DNA from: Phenylobacterium immobile (ATCC 35973)
GTDB taxonomy: Bacteria > Pseudomonadota > Alphaproteobacteria > Caulobacterales > Caulobacteraceae
DNA length: 64,000 nt
Direction of reading: 5' to 3'
NCBI RefSeq assembly: GCF_001375595.1
Contig: NZ_CVJQ01000002.1
Location: 62,001 to 126,000 of the forward strand
Positions 53,100 through 61,967 of this stretch are shown piece after piece. The notes below the pieces were generated by a model, which saw only the letters and a list, made by a program, of their open reading frames with translations, was not told the origin of the DNA and did no database searches. How positions within the stretch are numbered: the stretch's first letter is position 1; each line of letters begins with the position of its first letter. The position numbers were made by a program, and so were the translations under genes.

Positions 53100-54002
53100 A
53101 TGACGGACATCCGCTTCGACGGTCGCGTTGTTATCGTCACCGGCAGCGGAGGCGGCCTCGGGCGGGCGCACGCGCTGGAGTTCGCGCGGCGTGGAGCCAA
53201 GGTCGTGGTCAACGACCTGGGCGCCGACCTAGACGGGTCCAGCGGCGGCTCGGCGGCGGCGGAAGCCGTGGTCGCCGAGATCTGCGCGGCCGGCGGAGAG
53301 GCCATCGCCGACGGCGGCTCGGTCGCCGATCCTGCCGGCGCTAAGGGCTTGGTCCAGCGCGCGCTGGATGCCTGGGGCCGGATCGATGTTCTGGTCGCCA
53401 ACGCCGGTATCCTGCGCGATCGTTCCTTTGCCAAGATGGAGGTCGCCGACTTCGAGGCCGTGGTCGACGTGCATCTCATGGGCGCGGTCCTGCCGATTAA
53501 GGCCGCCTGGGAGATCATGCGCGCCCAAGCCTATGGCCGTATCGTGCTCACCACGTCCTCAACCGGCCTTTACGGCAATTTCGGCCAGACGAATTATGGC
53601 GCCGCCAAGCTCGCCCTCGTCGGCCTGATGAACAGCCTGAAGCTGGAGGGCGAGAAGGCCAATATCCGCGTCAACGCCATCAGCCCGATCGCCGGCACCC
53701 GCATGACCGAAGGCGTGATGTCGCCCCAGATGCTGGAAGCCCTGAAGCCCGAGTTTGTCACGCCCGGCGTCATCCACCTGGCCTCGGAGGACGCCCCTAC
53801 CGGCGCGATCCTCACCGCCGGCGCCGGCGTCTTCGCGCTCGCCCGCATCGTCGAGACCGAGGGCGCGGTCCTGACAGGCGACCTCACCGCCGAAGCCGTC
53901 CGCGACCAATGGGCCGAGATCGCCGATCCCACGGGCGCCCAATCCTACGGCCAGGGCCTGGAGCAGGCCGCCAAGTTCTTGCGCCGGCTGCAGGGCGGAT
54001 GA
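53100..54002 (+). CDS. short-chain dehydrogenase (3-hydroxyacyl-CoA dehydrogenase-like)
   Basis: A 300-residue SDR: VVIVTGSGGGLGRAHALEFARRGAKVVVNDLG at the N-terminus (TGxxxGxG), NAGILRD, catalytic Ser154 region, Tyr166 and Lys170 in YxxxK (TNYGAAK). The sequence pattern NDLGADLDG resembles the (3R)-hydroxyacyl-CoA dehydrogenase domain of multifunctional enzyme type 2. It overlaps the MFS gene by 4 bp, so they are one operon. Confidence 0.92.
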   Translation: MTDIRFDGRVVIVTGSGGGLGRAHALEFARRGAKVVVNDLGADLDGSSGGSAAAEAVVAEICAAGGEAIADGGSVADPAGAKGLVQRALDAWGRIDVLVANAGILRDRSFAKMEVADFEAVVDVHLMGAVLPIKAAWEIMRAQAYGRIVLTTSSTGLYGNFGQTNYGAAKLALVGLMNSLKLEGEKANIRVNAISPIAGTRMTEGVMSPQMLEALKPEFVTPGVIHLASEDAPTGAILTAGAGVFALARIVETEGAVLTGDLTAEAVRDQWAEIADPTGAQSYGQGLEQAAKFLRRLQGG

Positions 54003-55330
54003 CGCCCGCGCCCGTCTCCGGCTGGCGGTTGTGGGCCTTCGCCGGGATCAACCTGCCGCTGATGGCGCTCACCATCGCCGTCATGGTCCACCTGCCGCGC
54101 TATTTCGCCAGCCATCTCGGCCTGCCGCTCGCCGTCGTCGGCGCGGCCTTCGCCATCGTCCGGTTCATCGACATCCCGCTAGACCCGCTGCTCGGTCTCG
54201 CCATGGACCGCACCCGAACACGGCTTGGCCGCTACCGCGCCTGGGCGCTGGCTGGCGCGCCAGTCCTGATGCTGGGCGTCTTCGTCCTGACCTCCGCCAC
54301 CGCCGGCTCCCAGGCCTTCCTCGTCGCCTGGCTCTTCGTCATGTACCTCGGCCTGTCGATGCAAGGCCTAGCCCACGCCTCATGGGCCTCGACGCTCGCG
54401 CCCACCTACGACCAGCGCTCCCAGGTGTTCGGTGTCATCACCGCCGTCGGCGTGATCGGCGCGGCCATCGTGCTGATCATCCCGGTGGTCGCCGCCCAGA
54501 CCGGCGCCACCGACGCCCAGGGCGTTCAGGCCATGGCTGGCTTCGTCATCGCCGCCACCCCGGTCTTCACCCTGCTCGCCCTGTGGAAGACGCCGGAGCG
54601 CGTCATGAGCGACCATGCCGAAGGCGGCTTCGCGCTCAAAGACTACCTGGGCTTGATCGTCCGTCCCAACGTCATCCGCCTGCTTTGCGCCGACCTTCTG
54701 ATCCGCCTGGGACCGCTCTGGATGGGCGCGCTCTACCTGTTCTTCGCCAAGGACAGCCGCGGCTTCTCCACCACCCAGGCGAATTTGCTGCTGCTGATCT
54801 ACATGATGGCGGGCTTCGCCGGCGCGCCGCTCACGGCCCTGGCCGCCAAGCGGTTCAGCAAGCACCGCACCCTGATGGCGACCACCACCGCCTATGCCGC
54901 CTGCATGGCTCTGCTGATGACCCTGCCCAAGGGCAGTTTCATCGCCTTCGCGCCCTTCCTCTTCGCCACCGGCGCTCTGGCCGCCGGCTTCGACGTCACC
55001 GTCCGCGCCATCACCGCCGACATCGGCGACGAACTGCGCCTCGATAGCGGCCGCGAGTGGATGGGCCTGCTGTTCGCGCTCACCAACGCCAGCATCAAGA
55101 TCGCCGGCGCGGTCTCGATCTTCGTGACCTTCCTGGCCCTGGACGCGGTCGGCTATGACGCCGGCGAAGGCGCCGCCAACACCGCGAGCGCCATCCGGGG
55201 TCTGGAGATCGCCTTTCTCTCAGGGCCGATCCTGTCGGTCCTGATTGGCGGCGCCTGCTTCATCGGCTTCCGCCTGGACGCCGCCCGACACGCCGAGATC
55301 CGCGCGGCGCTAGAGGCCAGAGGCGTTTAA
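53999..55330 (+). CDS. MFS transporter of the GPH (melibiose-type) family
   Basis: A 443-residue inner-membrane transporter with ~12 hydrophobic helices. FIDIPLDPLLGLAMDRTRTRLGRYRAW is the GPH cation-symporter signature between helices 2 and 3. Substrate unknown (sugar or other small molecule). Coupled to the upstream SDR by a 4-bp overlap and ends 4 bp inside the convergent mrp gene. Confidence 0.88.
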   Translation: MTPAPVSGWRLWAFAGINLPLMALTIAVMVHLPRYFASHLGLPLAVVGAAFAIVRFIDIPLDPLLGLAMDRTRTRLGRYRAWALAGAPVLMLGVFVLTSATAGSQAFLVAWLFVMYLGLSMQGLAHASWASTLAPTYDQRSQVFGVITAVGVIGAAIVLIIPVVAAQTGATDAQGVQAMAGFVIAATPVFTLLALWKTPERVMSDHAEGGFALKDYLGLIVRPNVIRLLCADLLIRLGPLWMGALYLFFAKDSRGFSTTQANLLLLIYMMAGFAGAPLTALAAKRFSKHRTLMATTTAYAACMALLMTLPKGSFIAFAPFLFATGALAAGFDVTVRAITADIGDELRLDSGREWMGLLFALTNASIKIAGAVSIFVTFLALDAVGYDAGEGAANTASAIRGLEIAFLSGPILSVLIGGACFIGFRLDAARHAEIRAALEARGV

Positions 55331-56421
55331 GCCAGCCGCTTGGCCATCGCCAGGAAGGCTTTCGACGCCGCACTCTCCGGATCGGTCACCACCAGCGGCC
55401 GTCCTGCATCGCCGCCTTCGCGCAGCGCCATCTCCAGGGGGATTTCCGCCAGCAAGGGCGCGCCCAGGCGCTCGGCCTCCGCCGCCCCGCCGCCCTGGCC
55501 GAACAGCGGCAGCTTCGCCCCCGTAGACGGCTCGACGAACCAGGCCATGTTCTCGACCACGCCCAGGATCGGCGTGCCGATCTTCTCGAACATCATCGCC
55601 GCGCGCCGCGCATCGATCAGCGCCGCCTCCTGCGGCGTCGTGACGATCACCGCCCCGTCCAGCTTCAGCCGCTGCACCAGGGTCAATTGTATGTCGCCGG
55701 TCCCCGGCGGCAGGTCGACCACCAGCACGTCCAGCGGCGCATCATGCGAGCCCCAGTTGGAATTCATCAGCGTCCTGAGCGCCGACGACGCCATCGGACC
55801 ACGCCAGATCGCCGCCTGACCTTCCTCGACGATGAAGCCCACCGACATCACCTGGACGCCCCAGGCCTCGATCGGGTTCAGCCGCTTTTCCGCATCGAAG
55901 GTCGGCTCGCCGTCGACCCCCATCATCAGGGGCGCCGAGGGCCCATAGATGTCGGCGTCCAGCAGGCCGGCGCGCAGGCCCAGCTTGGCGAAGGCCGCCG
56001 CCAGGTTCACCGACACCGTCGACTTGCCCACCCCGCCCTTGCCGCTGGCGACCGCGATCACCTTGCGCACGTTCACCGGCCGCGTGGCTTCCGGCATGGC
56101 GCCCAACTTGGCCTGAGGATCTTCTGAAATCTTGGCGCGGCGCGGCTGCACGGCGATCGGCCCGCTCTCGGCGGTCAGCACGACCTGCGCGGTCTCGACA
56201 CCGGGCACCCCCAGCATCGCCGCCTCCGCCGACTTGCGCACCAGGGCGTAGACGGCGGCGTCAGCGGCCTGGGCCTCCAGCATGAACCCCACCCGTCCGC
56301 CGCGGATCGTCAGTCCCCGCACCAGTCCGGCGCGCGATAAGCCCTGGCCCGACTTTGGATCCTTGATGCTGTCCAGCGCCGCCAGGATCGCGGCGCGATC
56401 AGGCTCGCGCGCTTCGCTCAT
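55327..56421 (-). CDS. mrp: Mrp/NBP35 family ATP-binding iron-sulfur carrier
   Basis: A 364-residue protein: an N-terminal MIP18-like domain (~5-80), then a P-loop ATPase with deviant Walker A VASGKGGVGKSTVSVNLAAA and DADIYGPSAPLM, VDLPPGTGD. The family helps assemble and deliver Fe-S clusters. The usual C-terminal CxxC reads here ENMAWFVEPSTGAKLPLFGQGGG, with no cysteines, so cluster binding would differ. ATG 56421 is the family start; an open extension to 57549 is antisense to hflK. Confidence 0.94.
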   Translation of the reverse strand: MSEAREPDRAAILAALDSIKDPKSGQGLSRAGLVRGLTIRGGRVGFMLEAQAADAAVYALVRKSAEAAMLGVPGVETAQVVLTAESGPIAVQPRRAKISEDPQAKLGAMPEATRPVNVRKVIAVASGKGGVGKSTVSVNLAAAFAKLGLRAGLLDADIYGPSAPLMMGVDGEPTFDAEKRLNPIEAWGVQVMSVGFIVEEGQAAIWRGPMASSALRTLMNSNWGSHDAPLDVLVVDLPPGTGDIQLTLVQRLKLDGAVIVTTPQEAALIDARRAAMMFEKIGTPILGVVENMAWFVEPSTGAKLPLFGQGGGAAEAERLGAPLLAEIPLEMALREGGDAGRPLVVTDPESAASKAFLAMAKRLA

Positions 56422-56547
56422 GTCGCCTTTGTCTTGCGTTGACCGAGAAGGGACCTCATATCCGGCTGACAGCGCCGGTTTACAAGCCCATCCGGGTTTG
56501 CGAGCGGGCCGCGCCTGGAAGCCAAGAAGAAACCCGACGCGACCTGA

Positions 56548-57699
56548 ATGCCCTGGAACGATAACGCTAAGCCCGGCCCCTGGGGCTCCCCGCCTCCTCC
56601 CGAGAACAATGAACCGCGCCCGAACCCGCCGCGGCGCCCATCCGGCGGCGGCGGCGGTCGTGGTCCAAGCGGTCCCGACTTCAACGCAGAACTCAACCGC
56701 CTGACCCAGCGCCTGCGCGACCTCATGGGCGGCCCTGGCGGCCGCATGCGTCCAGGTACGGCCCTCGCCATCGGCGGCGTCATCGTTGCTTTGTGGGCCG
56801 CCTCCGGCGTCTACGTCGTCCAGCCCAACGAAGAAGGCGTGGTCACCACCTTCGGCGCCTATTCGCGCTCTGAGACGCCCGGCCTTCGCTACCATCTGCC
56901 GGCCCCGATCGAGCGCGTCGAGAAAGTGCCGGTCACCAGCCTCAACCGCATCGACATCGGCGGCACCAACGACAACGACGTCCCCGAAGAGAGCCTGATG
57001 CTCACCGGCGACGACAACATCGTCAGCCTGCAGTTCTCCGTCACCTGGCGCGTCGCCAATGCGCCGCGCTACCTGTTCTCGACGGAAAACCCTGAGGGCT
57101 CGGTCAAGGCCGTCGCCGAAAGCGCCCTGCGCGAAGTGGTCGGCCGTATGCCGCTCGACCTGATCATCTCCACTGGCCGCGGCCAGGTGCAGGTGCAGAC
57201 CGCCGAACTCATGCAGCGCACCCTCGACAGCTGGGGCACCGGCGTCAGCGTCGTCGAAGTCCAAATCCGCTCGGCACAGGTCCCCTCGGAGGTCCTGGCC
57301 GCCTACCGCGACGTCTCGAGCGCCGGCCAGGATCGCGAGTCCGCCGTCAACGAGGCGCGCACCTACGCCAACCGCGTGATCAACGAAGCCAAGGGCGACG
57401 CCGCCAAGATCACCGAGTCCGCTGACGGTTACCGCGAACAGTCCGTGCGCGAAGCGATCGGCGACGCCGCGCGCTTCAACTCGATCTATACCGAGTACCG
57501 CCGCGCCCCCGCCGTCACCCGCGAGCGCCTCTACATCGAGACAATGCAACGCGTTCTAGCCCGCTCCAACAAGGTCGTCGTCGACGGCAAGGGCGCGTCC
57601 GCGCCGATCATCCTGCCACCTGACGTCTTCCGTCCGCGCACCCAGAGCCAGCCCGCGCCGCCGGCTCCGGTCGAAGCCGCGCCTGGTCCCGCCCAATGA
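56548..57699 (+). CDS. hflK: HflK, membrane protease modulator
   Basis: A 383-residue stomatin/prohibitin-type protein that pairs with HflC to regulate FtsH. N-terminal Gly/Pro-rich cytoplasmic part, a transmembrane helix (~70-92), and the SPFH domain VVQPNEEGVVTTFGAYSRSETPGLRYHLPAPIERVEKV. The C-terminus is proline-rich. ATGA overlap with hflC. Confidence 0.97.
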   Translation: MPWNDNAKPGPWGSPPPPENNEPRPNPPRRPSGGGGGRGPSGPDFNAELNRLTQRLRDLMGGPGGRMRPGTALAIGGVIVALWAASGVYVVQPNEEGVVTTFGAYSRSETPGLRYHLPAPIERVEKVPVTSLNRIDIGGTNDNDVPEESLMLTGDDNIVSLQFSVTWRVANAPRYLFSTENPEGSVKAVAESALREVVGRMPLDLIISTGRGQVQVQTAELMQRTLDSWGTGVSVVEVQIRSAQVPSEVLAAYRDVSSAGQDRESAVNEARTYANRVINEAKGDAAKITESADGYREQSVREAIGDAARFNSIYTEYRRAPAVTRERLYIETMQRVLARSNKVVVDGKGASAPIILPPDVFRPRTQSQPAPPAPVEAAPGPAQ

Positions 57700-58586
57700 G
57701 CCCGCGTCTCACCGCCTACGCCGTCCTCGCGGTCGGCCTGATCATCCTTCTGGCCAACAGCCTGTTCATCGTCGATCAGCGCCAGCAGGTCCTCGTCCTG
57801 CGCTTCGGCGAGCCGGTTCGCGTGATCAACGCGCCAGGCAAGCCAGGCGCCGGCTTGAACATGAAGGTCCCCTTCGTCGAGAACCTCGTGCGCTTCGACC
57901 GCAGAAACCTCTCGCTGGAGGCGTCGCAGGAAGAGGTCATTACCGCAGGCCAGGACCGTCTGGTGGTCGACGCCTTCGTCCGCTATCGCATCGCCGATCC
58001 TCTGCAGTACTACCGCACCCTGCGCGACCAACGCACGGCGCAGGACCGCATCGAGCGCCTCGTGAACTCCTCGCTGCGCCAGGTGCTGGGTTCCGCGACC
58101 TCCACCGACATCGTCTCCGGCCGTCGCGGCCAGCTGATGCTGCAGACCCGCAACGACGTCATGGCCCGCGCCCGCACCTCGCGCCTCGGCATCGAGATCG
58201 TCGACGTCCGCATCCGTCGCGCAGACCTGCCAGCCCAGAACCAGCCCCGCGTCTTCGCGCGCATGCAGACCGCCCGCCAGCAGGAAGCCGCGCGCATCCG
58301 CGCCGAGGGCGAGCAGCAGAAGCGTGAGATCATCGCCGACGCGGACCGGCAGGTCGCCATTACGCTGGCCACCGCCCAGGAGCAGGGTGAAACCGTCCGT
58401 GGTCAAGGCGACGCCCAGCGCACGCGCATCTTCGCCCAGGCCTACGGCAAGGACCCGTCCTTCGCCGCCTTCTATCGCTCCATGCAGGCCTACGAGCAGG
58501 GCCTCGGCCAGGGCGACACGACTATGGTGCTTTCGCCGGACAGCGCCTTCTTCCGCTACTTCGACCGCGGGGCCAACGCCCGCTAG
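57696..58586 (+). CDS. hflC: HflC, membrane protease modulator
   Basis: A 296-residue SPFH protein: N-terminal helix (LTAYAVLAVGLIILLANSLF), then FIVDQRQQVLVLRFGEPVRV, and the C-terminal coiled coil with ARIRAEGEQQKREIIADADRQ and YGKDPSFAAFYRSMQAYEQ. It forms the cage around FtsH together with HflK. The stop overlaps the convergent hipA gene by 4 bp. Confidence 0.97.
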   Translation: MSPRLTAYAVLAVGLIILLANSLFIVDQRQQVLVLRFGEPVRVINAPGKPGAGLNMKVPFVENLVRFDRRNLSLEASQEEVITAGQDRLVVDAFVRYRIADPLQYYRTLRDQRTAQDRIERLVNSSLRQVLGSATSTDIVSGRRGQLMLQTRNDVMARARTSRLGIEIVDVRIRRADLPAQNQPRVFARMQTARQQEAARIRAEGEQQKREIIADADRQVAITLATAQEQGETVRGQGDAQRTRIFAQAYGKDPSFAAFYRSMQAYEQGLGQGDTTMVLSPDSAFFRYFDRGANAR

Positions 58587-59890
58587 ACTCCGATCGCAAG
58601 GCGCAGCGTCGGATCGATGCTGCGCCGCCAGTCGGCGCCGACGCCGGCGGCTTCGGCGAAGTCGGGCCATCTCGCCACCGCCTCGCGCACCTCGCCGAGA
58701 ATTGCGCGGACGCGCCGCCGGCTGATCGACACCGTCGCCGCACATGCCTCGAAATCCTCCGGGAGAAAATCGTCGCGCTTGGCGTTGATCGACATCTGGT
58801 GGCGCTGTGTCCACTCGCCCATCGGGTTGAAACTCCAGGTGATGTCGAAGGCCGGGGCCAGCGCCCAGCCGCCCGCCCGGTTCATCAGGAAGGCGATGTT
58901 CTTGACGTGATCGTCCTGGTTGCGGCCGACCACGTTGAACAGCATCCGTCGGACCTGTTCCTCCAGCGCCGCCATCGGCAGCCCCAGCCGGCGCATGACG
59001 AATAGCGCCTGTTCATAGGCGTTGGCGTTCTGGTCGTTGAAATCCAGGTGCGCCATCGCCGCCAGCGACTGCATGTGCAGCTTGTCGCCGTCCTCCAGCC
59101 GGTCAAAGCGCCGCGTCATGAAATGCCGCCGTCCGCCTTCCTCCAACAGCCGGCATTCGGCCATGTCGATCCCCGCCGCCCGCGCCATCTGCGCATAGGC
59201 GTATTCGACCGCCCCATAGCCCTGGGGATCGTCGAGCTCCTTGTCGCGGTTGCCCGAGACACCGTCGAACTTCAGCAGCCAGTAGCCGAACCCCTCGCCC
59301 GCCGGCGCCTGGCCGGAGCGGACCTCATTGGTTTGCGCGTTCCAGGCGATCACCGCCTTGGCCCGCGCCCCGCCCGCCGAGGTGCCGACCTGCAGGATAG
59401 AGCGCAAGGCCTCGGCTTTCTCGGCGTCGCCAAACGAGGCTTGCAGGTCGCGACGATGGCTCAGCACCTCCGAAGCCAGTTCGACGAGGGCGTCGATCGC
59501 AACCGCATGGGAGGTCCGCGCCCGCGGCCCCTGGACCGGGGCGAACTCGAGCGCGCCCATGCCTCGCGCGCCCGTGTAGCAAAGCCGCTCAACGGCGTTG
59601 AAGCTCTCCGGAGTCCGGCCCTGCGTCGCCAGCCAAGCGTCGATCAGGATGTTGCCGTAGCGGTCCGGCAAGGCGTCGGCCAGCAAGCCCGGCAGGCCAT
59701 GGAAACTACGCGGCGGCAGATCGGGAAACCGGAACACTCCGTCGCCCAGAGGCATCATCAAGGGCGCGACCTGCACCCTGCTGCCGATGAAGGCCGGATC
59801 ATAGGCGAAGGCCGCAACCTCTTCGCCCTCCTCGACGGAGACCGCGCCGATCCGCGTGCCCCACAACCGTACCTCGGCGACGGTGGTCAC
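58583..59890 (-). CDS. hipA: HipA toxin, serine/threonine kinase
   Basis: A 435-residue HipA-type kinase: N-terminal couple_hipA domain (VAEVRLWGTRIGAV...), GTSAGGARAKAVIAW as the G-loop with the regulatory serine, and the catalytic NVVGRNQDDHVKNIAFLM. HipA phosphorylates target proteins (GltX in E. coli) and causes persistence. The start GTG 59890 makes a GTGA overlap with hipB; GTG 59905 is a longer alternative. Confidence 0.93.
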   Translation of the reverse strand: MTTVAEVRLWGTRIGAVSVEEGEEVAAFAYDPAFIGSRVQVAPLMMPLGDGVFRFPDLPPRSFHGLPGLLADALPDRYGNILIDAWLATQGRTPESFNAVERLCYTGARGMGALEFAPVQGPRARTSHAVAIDALVELASEVLSHRRDLQASFGDAEKAEALRSILQVGTSAGGARAKAVIAWNAQTNEVRSGQAPAGEGFGYWLLKFDGVSGNRDKELDDPQGYGAVEYAYAQMARAAGIDMAECRLLEEGGRRHFMTRRFDRLEDGDKLHMQSLAAMAHLDFNDQNANAYEQALFVMRRLGLPMAALEEQVRRMLFNVVGRNQDDHVKNIAFLMNRAGGWALAPAFDITWSFNPMGEWTQRHQMSINAKRDDFLPEDFEACAATVSISRRRVRAILGEVREAVARWPDFAEAAGVGADWRRSIDPTLRLAIGV

Positions 59891-60252
59891 CGCTGGTCGC
59901 CCCACACCCAGGGCTTGGCCGGTATTTCCGCGACACCGTGCTCGACTTGCGCTGAGGACCGCACCCGCTGGCGCGGCGCCCGCCGCGCCCTCAAGAGATC
60001 CATGGGATTGGTCGGCTGCGCCGGCAGCAATCGCTCCAGATTTTCGAGCAAGCCGAGCGCCCTCAGGCAGCGGATCAGCACCGCCATCTGCGTCGGCTGT
60101 CCGTCCTCCAGCCGCTCCACCGTCCGCTTGGAGACGCCCGCCGCCGCCGCCAGCTGCGCCTGAGTGAAGGCGCGCGCGATCCTGGCCTGCGCCAGTCGCA
60201 CGCCCATCTCAGCGGCGACAGCCTCATCCGTCAGGAGATTATCAATTTTCAC
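59887..60252 (-). CDS. hipB: HipB antitoxin, XRE-family HTH
   Basis: A 121-residue DNA-binding antitoxin with HTH_XRE (LAQARIARAFTQAQLAAAAGVSKRTVERLEDG) and a C-terminal tail. GTG 60252 is favoured by AGAGG 6 nt before it; an ATG at 60285 is an alternative. It overlaps hipA by 4 bp and is expected to repress the operon through the palindrome at 60366-60391 and perhaps related sites nearby. Confidence 0.85.
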   Translation of the reverse strand: MKIDNLLTDEAVAAEMGVRLAQARIARAFTQAQLAAAAGVSKRTVERLEDGQPTQMAVLIRCLRALGLLENLERLLPAQPTNPMDLLRARRAPRQRVRSSAQVEHGVAEIPAKPWVWGDQR

Positions 60253-60365
60253 AACTCGCCTCTTATGACGACTTATAGACCACATCCCCAAATTCGGCAA
60301 GATTGACGATCTAAATAACTAGCACTTAATTCGCAAATAGTGGCGTTTTATCCCCATAAGTCCTT

Positions 60366-60391
60366 ATAATTCGCCTCTAATTGCGAATTAT
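60366..60391. promoter_or_regulatory. palindromic operator upstream of hipB
   Basis: A perfect 9-bp inverted repeat, ATAATTCGC and GCGAATTAT, with an 8-bp spacer, in the AT-rich leader of hipBA. Related half-sites (TTAATTCGCAAAT at ~60327) occur in the same stretch. It is the probable HipB operator. Confidence 0.65.
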
Positions 60392-60465
60392 CCTGATGAC
60401 GATCTTGAGCACAGATCAACGTCAAATCCCTTCTCAATGTCACAATCCCTGATCAGCATGGCGCC

Positions 60466-61800
60466 ATGCGCCTGCTCCTTAGCCTCACCGCCGCCATCGC
60501 CCTGCTGACTGTGGGCCAAGCCGCCGCCGCCCCCTGGCTCCAGGCCGAAACCGACCGCTTTATCCTTCGCGGCGAAGTTTCCGAGCGGGTGATCCGTGAC
60601 TACGCGACCAAGCTCGCCGTCTTCGACGTCGTCCTCCGCGCCAACTACCCCCGCGCCACAGCCGGTCGCGCGACGCAGAAGCTGCACGTCTATCTGGTGA
60701 AGGATCGCAACGCCCTGCGGGTCGTCAATCCGGCTGTGCCCCTCACGGTCGCAGGCTTCTTCACCTCGCCCGCCATCGAGCCCTTCGCCATCGCCGATGT
60801 CAGCGCGCCGGAGGGGTTGGGTCAGGTGTTCCTCTTCCACGAATACGCCCACAATTTCATGCGGGCCTACATGCCGGGCGCCACACCTGCATGGCTGGCG
60901 GAAGGCTTGGCCGAATACTATGGCGTCACCAAGATCGACGACGACAAGATCTCCATCGGTGGCAACAGCCGCGGGGGCGTGCTCTTCAGCGTCTGGCTGC
61001 CCATGGCCGATGTGCTCTCGAAGGCTCCATTCGAGATGTCCCGTGATGAACGAAACCGGTTCTACGCACAGTCGTGGATCTTCGTGCACTACATGCAATC
61101 GACCCCAGAACGGCTGCAGCAACTCGGCCGCATTCTCGACCTGATCGGCCAGGGACAATCTTCCGTCACCGCCGTGCAGACGGTCACCGGCATGGACATG
61201 CCCACGTTGACGCGGACGCTCCAGGCCTATCGCAGGATCACCGCCATCACCTTCCCCAACCCGCTCAAGACGGCGCCCGCCATCACCGTGACGCGCATGC
61301 CCGAGCCTGCCGCAGACTTCCAACTCGACTGGCTCCATGCGGTGCGCGGCTGCGCCGACGACCCTGCCTTCATCGGCCGACTCCGCGCCAAGGCCACGCG
61401 TCACCCAGACGAACCCTACGTCCAGCGCATCCTCGCTCAGGCGGAGTTCCGCTGCGGCGATCCCGCCGCCGGCGAGGTCATCATCGACCGCTTGCTGGCC
61501 AAGGACGCCAACGACGTCGACGCTCTGCGGATCGGCGCGCTCAACCTCGCCTACGCCGCAGCCGCCCACCCGGACGGCCGCGCCGAACGCTTCCAGAAGG
61601 CCCGGAACCTGGCCGCCCGGGGCTACGCCCTCGACAAGGCGGACGCGCCGCTTATCTACGCCTATGTCTTCGCCCGTCGCGTACAACCGGGCTACCCCAC
61701 CGCGAACGACGTGGCCTCGGTCAGGACGGCCCTGGCCCTGTCGCCTTCGGTCGGGGCGATCACCATGCTCGCCGGTGAAGTCCTGATGCGCAGCGGCTAG
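60466..61800 (+). CDS. peptidase MA-like periplasmic metalloprotease with TPR-like tail, cut short
   Basis: A 444-residue protein with a signal peptide (ending GQAAAA). The zinc motif HEYAH (FLFHEYAHNFMRAYMPG) and WLAEGLAEYYG (the glutamate downstream) define a gluzincin-type peptidase MA-like domain; TPR-like repeats follow from ~300. The gene ends with TAG at 61798, and the same frame continues cleanly for 45 more codons (RDEGRALLLEVANHPHGG...ALAVPGAE) to the next stop at 61936-61938. So the last part of the TPR was probably lost by a nonsense change. Confidence 0.82.
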   Translation: MRLLLSLTAAIALLTVGQAAAAPWLQAETDRFILRGEVSERVIRDYATKLAVFDVVLRANYPRATAGRATQKLHVYLVKDRNALRVVNPAVPLTVAGFFTSPAIEPFAIADVSAPEGLGQVFLFHEYAHNFMRAYMPGATPAWLAEGLAEYYGVTKIDDDKISIGGNSRGGVLFSVWLPMADVLSKAPFEMSRDERNRFYAQSWIFVHYMQSTPERLQQLGRILDLIGQGQSSVTAVQTVTGMDMPTLTRTLQAYRRITAITFPNPLKTAPAITVTRMPEPAADFQLDWLHAVRGCADDPAFIGRLRAKATRHPDEPYVQRILAQAEFRCGDPAAGEVIIDRLLAKDANDVDALRIGALNLAYAAAAHPDGRAERFQKARNLAARGYALDKADAPLIYAYVFARRVQPGYPTANDVASVRTALALSPSVGAITMLAGEVLMRSG

Positions 61801-61938
61801 CGCGATGAAGGCCGCGCCCTCCTCCTTGAAGTCGCCAACCATCCCCACGGGGGGCCCCAAGCCGCCGCAGCCCGGCGCCTGATCGAACGCAATTCACAGG
61901 ATGTCGGCGATGCCTTGGCGGTCCCAGGAGCTGAATAG
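61801..61938 (+). pseudogene. in-frame 3' remnant of the peptidase gene after TAG
   Basis: Forty-five in-frame codons (ALLLEVANHPHGG..., AARRLIERNS) complete a TPR-type helix pair that follows the 444-residue product. They have no start of their own. Confidence 0.55.
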
Positions 61939-61967
61939 CGCGCCTGCGAAGCGCCGAGGATGGCCGA

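Noticed and set aside
56422..57549. N-terminal extension of mrp antisense to hflK
   Set aside because: Family start is at 56421; the extension is an antisense shadow of hflK.
57531..58814. Long minus-strand open frame (427 codons) across hflC
   Set aside because: It is antisense to hflC, whose SPFH motifs are intact; the frame reflects GC-rich third-position bias and has no recognisable product.
60388..61860. 490-codon minus-strand open frame across the peptidase gene
   Set aside because: Antisense to the HEYAH peptidase gene with signal peptide and TPR-like tail; composition is of a shadow frame.
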